A stretch of DNA of 33,949 bases. It comes from JBDRKE01 sp043814315. GTDB lineage: Bacteria; Omnitrophota; Gorgyraeia; Gygaellales; Profunditerraquicolaceae. Positions 22,209 through 30,704 of the stretch are shown piece after piece. The stretch covers positions 1-33,949 of the forward strand of contig JBDRKE010000028.1 in assembly GCA_043814315.1 (NCBI GenBank), given 5' to 3'. The translations under genes were made by a program, and so were the position numbers. The notes beneath the pieces are model-generated. The model saw only the letters and a program-made list of their open reading frames with translations, had not been told where the DNA came from and searched no databases. Every line of letters begins with the position of its first letter. The stretch's first letter is position 1.

Positions 22209-23602
22209 GGCTGTCTCCCTGTCCAACAATACAGGCAAAGTTTATCTTTAGATAAGCCTATGGCCTGGACCATATCGTTTAATTTCTGGTATTTTAAACT
22301 TGTTGCTCCGATATCCTTGGTAATCCACTCTACCATCTTCTTATATTTGGCAGAGTCCTCATCCAGATACGCTCCTACATCCTTTATGTCCTTTCCCTCA
22401 ATTGCTTTTATTGCCTTACGCGCTATCAGCTCATGGATAGAACGGGTGGAATAATTAAATTTGCAGGGAAACATCAGCGGCGGGCAGGCAATCCTGATGT
22501 GAATCTCTTTGGCTCCGCATTCTTTGAGTTTCTGCACAGTAAAATTCTTCAGTTGCGTTCCTCTTACTATAGAATCGTCGCAGATGACAATACGTTTGCC
22601 TTTGATTATATCCTGAATGGGTATGAGTTTCATCTTGGCAATCAGGTCGCGCGTTTCCTGTGAGGAGGGAGTATAGCTACGGTCAAACCCCGGGGTATAT
22701 TTTACTAAAGGCCTTCTTAGGGGAATTTTGGATTCCATAGCATAACCAATGGCGTGGGTGGTCCCTGAATCCGGTATACCTGAGACAACGTCACTTTTGA
22801 TTTTATCATCTTTAGCCAAGAATTTGCCGCATCTTTCTCGTACAACCTCTACAGTTATTCCTTCATAGGAAGAAGCAGGAAACCCGGTATAAATCCACAA
22901 AAACGAGCAGGTTTGATTAATACCTCTGCCTTTGCGTTTGGATTTTATACCTTGTTTATCAATAAAGATTACCTCACCTGGCACAAGGTATTTCCTAATC
23001 TTAAATCCCAAATTACTAAAAGCGGAGGTCTCTGTAGTCACTGCCCAATCTTTGTTCCGCTGACCCACAACCAGGGGAGTATAACCGTACCTGTCTCTGG
23101 CAGCATAAATTCCTTCTTTATTCAATAAAAGCAGAGAGCAGGAACCGTCTATCTGAGAAAACATATCTTCGATGCCATCTACGATGCTCTTTCCCTGGAT
23201 AATCAGCTTGGCTACCAGTTCCGTAAGGTTAATCTGCCCATCTTTCACTTCGCTAAAAGACAGCCCCTTTTTATACAGGTGTTTGGCTAACACATCCGCA
23301 TTATCGATGAAACCATTAGTAATCAAGGCAAAATAACCAAACTTGGAATTGACGGCTACCGGCTGTTCATCCCTGGCGCTGATTACCCCTATTCCTGTGT
23401 TACCTGACATATTTCTATAATCATCATGAAATTTTGCCTTAAACTGGCTGTCTCTGATATCGTGAATCTTACGCACCAGACCCTCGGCTGTCCAGATTGC
23501 CAGGCCCGCAAACTGTGTTCCCAGATGAGAATGGTAATCCGTACCATAAAATAAATCTTGGCTTGCATCCTTTTTAGAAACCACTCCAAATATGCCGCTC
23601 AT
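22205..23602 (-). CDS. purF: PurF-like amidophosphoribosyltransferase with Ser in place of catalytic Cys
   Basis: PurF makes phosphoribosylamine from PRPP and glutamine. The start ATG 23602 is fixed by a perfect AAGGAGG six bases upstream, giving MSGIFGVV. The usual first residue after Met is Cys, the glutaminase nucleophile; here codon 2 is AGC (Ser). The rest of the glutaminase domain is present (TNGFIDNADVL, QIDGSCS, ARDRYGYTPL), and so is the PRPP loop in VICDDSIVRGTQLKN. Cysteines in CSFLWIY, PCKFNYS and CLYC match the iron-sulfur ligands of the Bacillus-type enzyme. The segment FYGTDYHSHLGTQFAG differs from the usual HRGQxxAG. It may use free ammonia or another glutaminase. Confidence 0.85.
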   Translation of the reverse strand: MSGIFGVVSKKDASQDLFYGTDYHSHLGTQFAGLAIWTAEGLVRKIHDIRDSQFKAKFHDDYRNMSGNTGIGVISARDEQPVAVNSKFGYFALITNGFIDNADVLAKHLYKKGLSFSEVKDGQINLTELVAKLIIQGKSIVDGIEDMFSQIDGSCSLLLLNKEGIYAARDRYGYTPLVVGQRNKDWAVTTETSAFSNLGFKIRKYLVPGEVIFIDKQGIKSKRKGRGINQTCSFLWIYTGFPASSYEGITVEVVRERCGKFLAKDDKIKSDVVSGIPDSGTTHAIGYAMESKIPLRRPLVKYTPGFDRSYTPSSQETRDLIAKMKLIPIQDIIKGKRIVICDDSIVRGTQLKNFTVQKLKECGAKEIHIRIACPPLMFPCKFNYSTRSIHELIARKAIKAIEGKDIKDVGAYLDEDSAKYKKMVEWITKDIGATSLKYQKLNDMVQAIGLSKDKLCLYCWTGRQP

Positions 23603-23628
23603 TGAATCCTCCTTGCCAAAACGCAAGC

Positions 23629-24282
23629 TTACGTTTTTTTATAAAACTTCTTAATTATTGCTACTACTTCTTTCGGATTATCCGCAACCGTAAATATATC
23701 CAAGTCCTCTGGACTGATATTGCCATTTTTTAAAACCATATTCTTTAGCCAGTCCAACACCCCTTTCCAATAATCCGAGCCAAAAAGCACTACCGGAAAT
23801 TTAGATATCCTTTCGGTCTGTATGAGGTTTAGGGCTTCGGTAAATTCATCCAATGTACCGTAACCTCCGGGTAAAATCACAAACGCCTTGGCATATTTAA
23901 CAAACATAACTTTTCTCACAAAGAAATAGCGAAACTCTAAAAGCAGGTCTACATACGGATTAGGCTTCTGTCCGTTCGGGATATGGATGTTTAGACCAAT
24001 GGATTTACCTTTGGCCCTTTTTGTTCCTTTATTAGCCGCCTCCATTAAACCTGGACCGCTGCCGGTAATAACCGCGTATCCTTGCTTTGCCAGAAGGTAG
24101 GCGATCTCTTCTGCTAATTTATAGTATTTGCTGTCAGATCTGAGTCTGCTTGAGCCAAATATAGAAACCGCCTTTCCTATCTTAGAAAGAACATCAAACC
24201 CTTCTACAAATTCTGACATAATACGGAATACCCGCCAAGGATCCTCGGAGAAAAAATCATCCTGGGGATTTCTCTTTGTCAT
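23629..24282 (-). CDS. LOG family protein (nucleotide 5'-monophosphate phosphoribohydrolase-like)
   Basis: This is a TIGR00730/LOG-type Rossmann-fold enzyme with SGPGLMEAANKG and the signature PGGYGTLDEF followed by TE. Family members cut the N-glycosidic bond of nucleoside monophosphates to free base plus ribose 5-phosphate (cytokinin activation in plants, purine monophosphate turnover in bacteria). It has an extended N-terminal part (NPQDDFFSEDPWRVFRIMSEF) found in many bacterial members. ATG 24282 has GGAAAGGAAG upstream; a GTG two codons earlier is less likely. It sits between purL and purF, suggesting turnover or salvage of purine nucleotides. That role is inference. Confidence 0.85.
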   Translation of the reverse strand: MTKRNPQDDFFSEDPWRVFRIMSEFVEGFDVLSKIGKAVSIFGSSRLRSDSKYYKLAEEIAYLLAKQGYAVITGSGPGLMEAANKGTKRAKGKSIGLNIHIPNGQKPNPYVDLLLEFRYFFVRKVMFVKYAKAFVILPGGYGTLDEFTEALNLIQTERISKFPVVLFGSDYWKGVLDWLKNMVLKNGNISPEDLDIFTVADNPKEVVAIIKKFYKKT

Positions 24283-24323
24283 AAGCACTTCCTTTCCTTA
24301 CTATTAAATATTAAGCGCCGACG

Positions 24324-26543
24324 CTAATCCTTGAGGCAATTCTCAATAGCGCTGTTTGAGGTTTTATACAAATCATTAACAGAAACATTAATTAATCTGT
24401 TAATAACAAGCCTGGTACCTTCAACCCTGCCGATTATAGAAACAGGCGCTTTATTTTTTCTGGCAATCTGTAGTATTTTCTTAACGTTCTTTTTCTTAGC
24501 GCTTAAAATGATACGGGATTGGCTCTCGCCAAACAAGAGTGCGTCATTTCTTAAGCTACCTGCAGCTAAATCAATCTTTACGCCTAATTTTTTCGCTGGA
24601 TTGCTGATACAGCTCTCAGCTAAGGCAACTGCTAAGCCTCCCTCAGAGCAATCATGGCTAGACTGAACCAAGCCTTTCTCTATCGCCTCTAAGGCAGTTT
24701 TTTGCACACTCTTTTCAAGGTTCAAATCAATACCCGGGCATTTGCCTTGCTTTAAGCCGTGGATGGTTTTTAAATATTCGCTGCCTCCTAACTCATCTTT
24801 ATTCTTACCCAACAGCAAGATTATATCTTGCGCGGCTTTGAAATGCTGGGTAACTATATTTTTTTTGTCTCTGATCAAACCTATCATACCTACAATCGGC
24901 GTAGGGTCAACTGAACCTTTAGGGTTTTCGTTGTTAAAACTAACGTTGCCGCTGACTACAGGGGTATTAAGAGCGCGACAGGCTTTAGAAATTCCTAAAG
25001 CAGCCTGTTTAAACTGCCAGAACACCTCTGGATTCTTAGGATTACCGAAGTTCATTCCGTCTGTAATCGCCAGAGGCTTTGCTCCGCTACAAACTAGGTT
25101 TCTGGCTGCTTCAGCTACGGCAATCTCTGAGCCTTTAAAAGGATCCAAATAGCAATAAGTAGAATTACAGTCCGTGGTAACCGCGATTGCCTTCTTCGTC
25201 CCCGCAACACCAACCACTCCTGCATCAGAACCCGGGCCCAGCAAAACATCTTTGGCAACCTTGGGATCCCCATGTTTAAAAACCCAGGCTTTGCTAGCGA
25301 GTGCGGGATTGCTTAATAACTTAATTATAGTTTGATTGTAGTCTTTGGGCTCCTTTATTTTGGCTAAATTTAACTTATTAACTTGCGATAAATATTTTGG
25401 CCTGGAGCTTTTTCTGTGATAAACCGGCGCTTCGACCAATGCCGCTGCAGGAACCTCGGCAATAACCCTGCCACGTTCTTTAATCCGCACCATACCGTCA
25501 TCAGTAACTCGGCCAATAACATCAACCGGCACATTCCATTTGGCAAAAACTCTTTTTACCTGCTCTAACCTATTTTTATTTACAATCACCAGCATTCTCT
25601 CCTGAGACTCAGATAGCATAACCTCATAAGCACTCATCCCTTCTTCCTTACAGGGCACCAGAGCGATATCTATCTCCATTCCTGTTTTTGCCTTGTAGGA
25701 AGTTTCACAGGTAGAACAGGTAAGTCCCGCAGCTCCCATATCCTGCATCCCAATAACCAACCCCTTATGTATCAACTCTAAGCACGCCTCTCTTAATATA
25801 CGGCCCATATTTGGGTCGCCGATGGCAACCGCAGAACTTTTTTTGCTCGCCTCTTCATCCAACCCCGAGGAAGCAAAAGCCGCACCTTCCACTCCATCCC
25901 TGCCAGTTGCACCACCCACAATCAGCACTAAATTATCTACGCCTTTAGCCCTGGCCTTAACTAATTCCTTGACTTTCACAATCCCCACGGTCATGGCATT
26001 AACCAAAGGGTTTCCTTCAAAAGACTCGTCAAAATATATTTCTCCGCCTACAACAGGTATCCCGGCAATATTGGCGTAATCGGTAAACCCACGGATAATA
26101 TTCTTGAACAAAAATTTCACCCGTTCTTTTTCTAAGCTGCCGAGGCGCAAAGAATCCAGGAGACCTACGGGCCTAGCACCCATGGTAAAAATATCCCGGA
26201 TACAGCCGCCTCCGCCGGTGGCTGAAGCTGCGTATGGCTCCACTGCCGAAGGATGGTTGTGCGATTCAACTTTAAAAACGACACCCATTCCATCACCGAT
26301 ATCCACAACCCCTGCATTCTCTCCCGGTCCCTGAATAACCTGTTTGCCTTTGGTAGGAAAAAGTTTTAAGATGGGTTTTGAATTCTTATAGGAACAATGT
26401 TCACTCCACATCGCGGAAAACATTCCTAACTCGGTATAATTGGGCTCTCTTCCCAGCCTTTTTTTTATTTTTTCATATTCTTCCATGGATAAACCTTGTT
26501 TCTCTATTACTTCTTTGGTGATAGCAACCGCATTATCAGACAT
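24324..26543 (-). CDS. purL: FGAM synthase, small PurL type
   Basis: PurL makes formylglycinamidine ribonucleotide from FGAR, ATP and ammonia. Residue pattern includes ELGMFSAMWSEHCSYKNSKP, HNHPSAVEPYAASATGGGG, the ATP-site DMGAAGLTCSTCE, and a second half with DGMNFGNP and SHDCSEGGLAVALAES. At 739 residues it is the form that works with separate PurQ and PurS, not the fused large PurL. Neither partner is in this window. The ATG is preceded by GGAG with about seven bases spacing. It is followed by the LOG gene and purF. Confidence 0.95.
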   Translation of the reverse strand: MSDNAVAITKEVIEKQGLSMEEYEKIKKRLGREPNYTELGMFSAMWSEHCSYKNSKPILKLFPTKGKQVIQGPGENAGVVDIGDGMGVVFKVESHNHPSAVEPYAASATGGGGCIRDIFTMGARPVGLLDSLRLGSLEKERVKFLFKNIIRGFTDYANIAGIPVVGGEIYFDESFEGNPLVNAMTVGIVKVKELVKARAKGVDNLVLIVGGATGRDGVEGAAFASSGLDEEASKKSSAVAIGDPNMGRILREACLELIHKGLVIGMQDMGAAGLTCSTCETSYKAKTGMEIDIALVPCKEEGMSAYEVMLSESQERMLVIVNKNRLEQVKRVFAKWNVPVDVIGRVTDDGMVRIKERGRVIAEVPAAALVEAPVYHRKSSRPKYLSQVNKLNLAKIKEPKDYNQTIIKLLSNPALASKAWVFKHGDPKVAKDVLLGPGSDAGVVGVAGTKKAIAVTTDCNSTYCYLDPFKGSEIAVAEAARNLVCSGAKPLAITDGMNFGNPKNPEVFWQFKQAALGISKACRALNTPVVSGNVSFNNENPKGSVDPTPIVGMIGLIRDKKNIVTQHFKAAQDIILLLGKNKDELGGSEYLKTIHGLKQGKCPGIDLNLEKSVQKTALEAIEKGLVQSSHDCSEGGLAVALAESCISNPAKKLGVKIDLAAGSLRNDALLFGESQSRIILSAKKKNVKKILQIARKNKAPVSIIGRVEGTRLVINRLINVSVNDLYKTSNSAIENCLKD

Positions 26544-26615
26544 CTTTAAACTCCTTTTTTAAAATAGCCGGACAATTTCCATAGCGAAGCTACGTAATTA
26601 GCATAATTAAACAGG

Positions 26616-26688
26616 CCTCTACGTCATTGCAGAAATTTCATATCTCTGCACAATTGCAGATACTGCACATCTCTACATCATTGTAGAT
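26616..26688. repeat. Three tandem 20-nt hairpin units, purB-purL gap
   Basis: Units at 26616-26636, 26642-26661 (ATCTCTGCACAATTGCAGAT) and 26669-26688 (ATCTCTACATCATTGTAGAT) share the pattern ATCTCTNCA-NNAT-TGNAGAT. The second and third show paired changes (TGCA/TGCA against TACA/TGTA), so each can fold into a small hairpin. They lie in the 195-bp gap between purB and purL; no gene is seen there. Confidence 0.55.
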
Positions 26689-26738
26689 TCTCAATGTTTA
26701 TTTAGAAATTTAGGGAGGGACAGTAAACTATGTCGCCT

Positions 26739-28031
26739 TTACAAACCAACTCTCTTAAAAATCTTATTCACGTTACGCAGATAATAATCTAAATCAAATA
26801 TCTTATCTAAATCCTTTTTGTTGAGATATTTTAAGACCGCGGGGTCCTGCGCAAGATTCTGCTTAAAACTAGAACCCTCTCTCCAGGTCTTCATGGCGCA
26901 ACTTTGGACGATATCATAGGCTTGGGTGCGGCCTAAACCTTTCTCCATTAATTCCAGGAGTACCCGCTGGGAAAATATCAATCCGTGCGTGCGCACTAAA
27001 TTGGCCAACATATGGTCGGGATAAACACTTAAGCCCTCCATGACTTGAATAAATTTATTCAGCATATAATCTAAGGCAAGCGTTGAATCCGGCACAATCA
27101 AGCGCTCCACCGAAGAATGGCTGATATCCCGTTCATGCCAAAGAGAAATATTCTCCATCGCCGCCACGGCATTCCCGCGTAAAAGACGCGCCAGGCCGCT
27201 GATGCGCTCACAAATCACAGGATTACGTTTGTGAGGCATGGCCGAGGAGCCCTTTTGGCCTTTTCCGAACGGCTCTTCCACCTCTAAAACTTCGGTGCGC
27301 TGCAAGTGGCGGATTTCTGTAGCAAATTTTTCCAGGCTCGAGCCGATGATGGCGCATGAGACCATAAAAACAGCGTAGATATCTCTTTGAATGATCTGAG
27401 TAGAGATTTTTGCGGGCTCAAGGCCCAGCTTACGGCAGACATAGTCTTCGACCCGGGGATCCACATTGGCAAAGGTACCGACGGCTCCCGAAAGTTTGCC
27501 AACCGAAACCTCCTCTTTTGCAAGCCTAAGCCTTTCTAAATTACGCCTTGTCTCATCGAACCAAAGCGCTAATTTTAAACCGAAAGTCATGGGCTCCGCA
27601 TGTACGCCGTGGGTGCGTCCTATGCAAACCATATCCTGATACGCTCTTGCCTTTCTCGCCAGCAAAGCCAATAATTTAGTTAGATCCTTCTCGAGGATAT
27701 CCGAAGCGGCTTTTAACTGCACCCCAAGTGTAGTATCTAAAATATCGGAGGATGTCAGGCCCAAATGAAAATACTTGGCATCAGGCCCAATATTTTGTGT
27801 TACGTTAGTCACAAAGGCCACTACATCATGTTGTGTCTTCTCTTCGATTTTTTTAATCTGCCGGAGGTTGAATCTTGCTTTTTTCCTGATTCTTCTGACA
27901 GCTTCCTGAGGTACCTGTTTTTGTTTGGCAAGGGCCTCCAGGGTGAGTATCTCTATGTCGAGCATGGTGTTAAACTTAAATTCCTCACTCCAGATACGGC
28001 TCATTTTGGGCAGGCAATAACGTTCGATCAT
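26739..28031 (-). CDS. purB: Adenylosuccinate lyase
   Basis: PurB acts twice in purine synthesis, releasing fumarate from SAICAR and adenylosuccinate. It has the fumarase/aspartase fold with TSSDILDTT (93-101), the catalytic GRTHGVHAEP (H141) and the signature GSSAMPHKRNP (261-271) bearing the catalytic Ser. At 430 residues it is standard for the Bacillus-type. GAGGAG sits about six bases before the ATG, so it is translated in the ordinary way. Directly upstream are two 132-bp tandem units that would lie in its leader if transcription starts before them. Confidence 0.95.
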   Translation of the reverse strand: MIERYCLPKMSRIWSEEFKFNTMLDIEILTLEALAKQKQVPQEAVRRIRKKARFNLRQIKKIEEKTQHDVVAFVTNVTQNIGPDAKYFHLGLTSSDILDTTLGVQLKAASDILEKDLTKLLALLARKARAYQDMVCIGRTHGVHAEPMTFGLKLALWFDETRRNLERLRLAKEEVSVGKLSGAVGTFANVDPRVEDYVCRKLGLEPAKISTQIIQRDIYAVFMVSCAIIGSSLEKFATEIRHLQRTEVLEVEEPFGKGQKGSSAMPHKRNPVICERISGLARLLRGNAVAAMENISLWHERDISHSSVERLIVPDSTLALDYMLNKFIQVMEGLSVYPDHMLANLVRTHGLIFSQRVLLELMEKGLGRTQAYDIVQSCAMKTWREGSSFKQNLAQDPAVLKYLNKKDLDKIFDLDYYLRNVNKIFKRVGL

Positions 28032-28042
28032 TTTATCTCCTC

Positions 28043-28302
28043 AATTTTCCCGCTTTCAATGGGTTAGAAAATTCCCGCATCGCTATCTTAATAGAGGGCG
28101 GGATCCCGTCTGCTACTAAATAGCTTGACGGGAATCCCGAGTACCCCACTATTTCTTCTAAGGTACGAGGGACTAATTTTCCCGCGTTCTACGGGTTTGA
28201 AAATTCCCTCATCGCTATCTTAATAGCGGACGGGATCCCGTCTGCTACTAAATAGCTTGACGGGAATCCCGAGCACCCCGATCTTTCCTGACGGGTGCGA
28301 GG
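28043..28302. repeat. Two tandem 132-bp units with hairpins upstream of purB
   Basis: Copy A (28043-28174) and copy B (28175 to about 28302) are close direct repeats. Each has the palindrome-like GGGATCCCGTC core and a CGGGAATCCCG hairpin. They also share the stretch CTGCTACTAAATAGCTTGAC, and each has a 3' stem. In A that stem is GTACC/GGTAC; in B it is GCACC/GGTGC, a paired T-A to C-G change. They fill most of the 375-bp gap (28032-28406). No gene is seen; the remainder (28303-28406) holds a CACAA-A-TTGTG palindrome and a weak CCGCC hairpin. Confidence 0.8.
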
Positions 28303-28406
28303 GGTTTGCTGAAGAAACCGTATTATATCAAAAATCAGGAGCTTTAGCAACCACAAATTGTGACCGCCTGCAAGGGGCGGGGGGGTATTTTTAGGTAGGA
28401 GTATTT

Positions 28407-30377
28407 TTAATTCTGCCTTCCAGAGGCTTTCTTTAGCAATTCAAGAAATCTTAGGTCAATCGCATATCCCAATCCAATTGCTTTATTGATATCGCTCCAA
28501 CTCTCTTTATATTTAGATTTATTGAAATAAATAACTGCACGATTATAGTAGGCTAATGCGTAATCGGCATTAATTGTTATTACCTTGGCATAATCTGAAA
28601 TAGCTCTATCAAAATCTCCCATAGATTGGTAAGCAACTGCCCGGTTGTAATAAGCATCAGCTGAATTGGGATTGATTTTTATAGCTGCGTTGTAGTCAGA
28701 TAATGCCCGACTAAAATCACCTCTGGAAAAATAAATAGAGCCCCGGTTAAGATAGGGTTCAGCATAGTAAGGATTAATCTTTATCGCCTCGGCATAGTCC
28801 AGCAAAGCGCGCTCAAAATCTTTTTTATCCTGGTATGCGCATCCTCGGTTATAGTAAGCCTCGGCATAGTAAGGACTCATATTTATCGCTTTAGTGTAAT
28901 TGAAAATGGCCGGGCCGTACTCCTTCTTCGCCATATTAATGTTACCGATAATATTATAAACTTCCGGTAAACGAGGATTTATTCGTAATGCTTTTTGTGA
29001 ATCGAAGAGCGCCTGATCAAGATTGCCTTTCTTTATGTAAACCAGACTGCGGTTAATGTACGGCTGGACATCGCGAGGATTTATTTTTATCGCGGCACTG
29101 AAATCAGAAATAGCCCTATCAAGTTCTCCCTTATTTTTATATCCAACTCCCCGCATATTGTACGCTAAAGCCGAAGCATGATTCTTTAATGCATCCGTCC
29201 ACAAACTAACGCTATCCTTCCAGACTTTTGTTCTTGTATAAGTTAACAGGGATAGTCCGGATAAAAATGTCAATAAGAAGATGATTAAAATAAATCTTAA
29301 GATTCTCTGATAACGGGTATTCTTAAAATAAGCCCATCGGAAAAATTCACTGACAAGATAGAATATGCCAATCGACGCAAGATAAATATAACGGTCTGCG
29401 ACTACGGCCTTGCCTACGGGTATAAACTGCAAGGCCGGTATGATGGTAATTAAGAAGAATGTGGCACCGAAAATAATCTTTTTCGAGTACCTGCTTAGCC
29501 AAATGATAAATACAAACAGGATTGCTGCAAGAATGGGTGAAATAAAAAGCATGGATTTGGAAGGAAATGGATATAAAGACGAAAGGTTAATGGGCACGAA
29601 TATCTTGTAGAGATAGAAAATAACGCAATAACTCGCGGTAGAAATTTTAGCAAGAAGATCAAAGGTTCTTTCCTTTACCGCTTCTCCTGAATAATGGGAA
29701 AAAAACGTAATAATAATGAACGCCAAAGAGATGGCAAAGAACGGAATCTTATCTTTTAGTTTGACCTTTGCGCGATTTTTGTAAAGAAAAGCATCGAGGG
29801 TTAGTAGGATGAAAGGCAGCGTAACCGCCATTGCCTTTGACAAAAGAGAAAAAACAAATAGGACCAAAGAAAAGAAATAAAATCTCAATGCCCTCCCCTG
29901 TTTAAGATAATAAAGATAGCTCATGCATGCCCCTAAAAAGAAAAACGAAGAAAGCAAACCCTTCCTTTCGCTGACCCAGGCCACAGATTCCACGTTTAAA
30001 GGATGAATACCAAATAGAAGCGCAACCATTAAAGAAACTGCGGCATTTTTACTCGTCATAAAGAACAGCCAAAAGACAAGTAGGCAATTTATCAGATGTA
30101 TCATCAGGTTAGCTAAATGATAGCCCAAGGGATTTAGTTTTATGAAATGATATTGAAATGAATAAGATAGGATGGGTAAAGGCTGGTAGCTATCCATCTC
30201 ATAAGAGCTGAAAATATTCCAAATATTGCTCCATGATAAGGATTTTATATGGGGATTGTAAGCTATGTAACCATAGTCGTCCCAATTTGTGAATTCATTT
30301 TCCAACGATGGCAGGTAGACAATGGAAACAATAATGAGAATGAGTGTAATAAATATTACTATTTTAGTATTACGCAT
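28407..30377 (-). CDS. TMTC-like multi-pass membrane protein with C-terminal TPRs
   Basis: This is a 656-residue protein. The N-terminal part (to about residue 385) has roughly ten hydrophobic segments and the pattern NWDDYGYIAYNP (31-42), with the paired Asp33-Asp34 typical of GT-C glycosyltransferases. HLANLMIHLINC and GIHPLNVESVAWVSERKGLL follow, as in TMTC/DUF1736-type proteins. From about residue 390, seven or so 34-residue TPRs follow (repeated AYYNRGxxYxxKxxxxxAxxDYxxAIxINP), probably on the extracytoplasmic side. TMTC proteins attach mannose to proteins; the bacterial substrate is unknown. The ATG has no Shine-Dalgarno but a TATAAT a few bases upstream. It is flanked by repeats and is not part of the purine run. 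Confidence 0.75.
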   Translation of the reverse strand: MRNTKIVIFITLILIIVSIVYLPSLENEFTNWDDYGYIAYNPHIKSLSWSNIWNIFSSYEMDSYQPLPILSYSFQYHFIKLNPLGYHLANLMIHLINCLLVFWLFFMTSKNAAVSLMVALLFGIHPLNVESVAWVSERKGLLSSFFFLGACMSYLYYLKQGRALRFYFFSLVLFVFSLLSKAMAVTLPFILLTLDAFLYKNRAKVKLKDKIPFFAISLAFIIITFFSHYSGEAVKERTFDLLAKISTASYCVIFYLYKIFVPINLSSLYPFPSKSMLFISPILAAILFVFIIWLSRYSKKIIFGATFFLITIIPALQFIPVGKAVVADRYIYLASIGIFYLVSEFFRWAYFKNTRYQRILRFILIIFLLTFLSGLSLLTYTRTKVWKDSVSLWTDALKNHASALAYNMRGVGYKNKGELDRAISDFSAAIKINPRDVQPYINRSLVYIKKGNLDQALFDSQKALRINPRLPEVYNIIGNINMAKKEYGPAIFNYTKAINMSPYYAEAYYNRGCAYQDKKDFERALLDYAEAIKINPYYAEPYLNRGSIYFSRGDFSRALSDYNAAIKINPNSADAYYNRAVAYQSMGDFDRAISDYAKVITINADYALAYYNRAVIYFNKSKYKESWSDINKAIGLGYAIDLRFLELLKKASGRQN

Positions 30378-30503
30378 AATTATATATAGCGTAATTGCCG
30401 GATTTCGTCACTGTCTGTCTACTTTGTTTAATTATAACACACGGAAAACAAAAAGTGAGGAAATTTAAAATTGCCTGCACTAGCAAGATAAAAATGCCTA
30501 TTC

Positions 30504-30606
30504 TTAGCAAAATAGAAATGTCCTATTTCTAAACTGCTATAATGCTTCCAAAAGGAAGGAGGCAGGAGCAGTGGAGGACATTCTTACTTTGCTAAATTAG
30601 GACATT
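30504..30606. mobile_element. Probable IS end remnant with promoter, ribosome site and tiny ORF
   Basis: TTAGCAAAATAGAAATGTCC (30504-30523) and GGACATTCTTACTTTGCTAA (30576-30595) match as inverted repeats at 17 of 20 positions. Between them lie an extended -10 (TGCTATAAT, 30535-30543), an AAGGAGG-like stretch and GTG 30571, which opens a 9-codon frame (VEDILTLLN) ending at TAG 30598. GGACATT repeats at 30600. This looks like the start of an insertion sequence whose transposase body has been lost. No transposase gene is in the window. Confidence 0.5.
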
Positions 30607-30638
30607 ATTATATTGCGATTACACCACAAATTGCGCTT

Positions 30639-30697
30639 GTCAAGATCGGGTCTTGAAATACTTTGATAGGCAAAGAGTTGTAAGACCCGATCTTGAG
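30639..30697. repeat. Paired CAAGACC palindrome element, copy 3 (inverted)
   Basis: CAAGATCGGGTCTTG (30641-30655) and TAAGACCCGATCTTG (30681-30695) are near reverse complements. Relative to copies 1 and 2 the element is in the opposite orientation; its reversed spacer reads ACAACTCTTTGCC, matching copy 1. The C-to-T change in one arm is matched by G-to-A in the other. It lies three bases from the GH94 gene end zone. Confidence 0.75.
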
Positions 30698-30704
30698 GAA
30701 TTCG

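Noticed and set aside
26729..26792. Plus-strand ATG with an AGGGAGG-like site giving about 20 codons
   Set aside because: Antisense to the purB 3' end, very short and without any known pattern; likely chance.
28043..28302. Known purine riboswitch upstream of purB
   Set aside because: The conserved core and loop sequences of the purine riboswitch are not seen on either strand.
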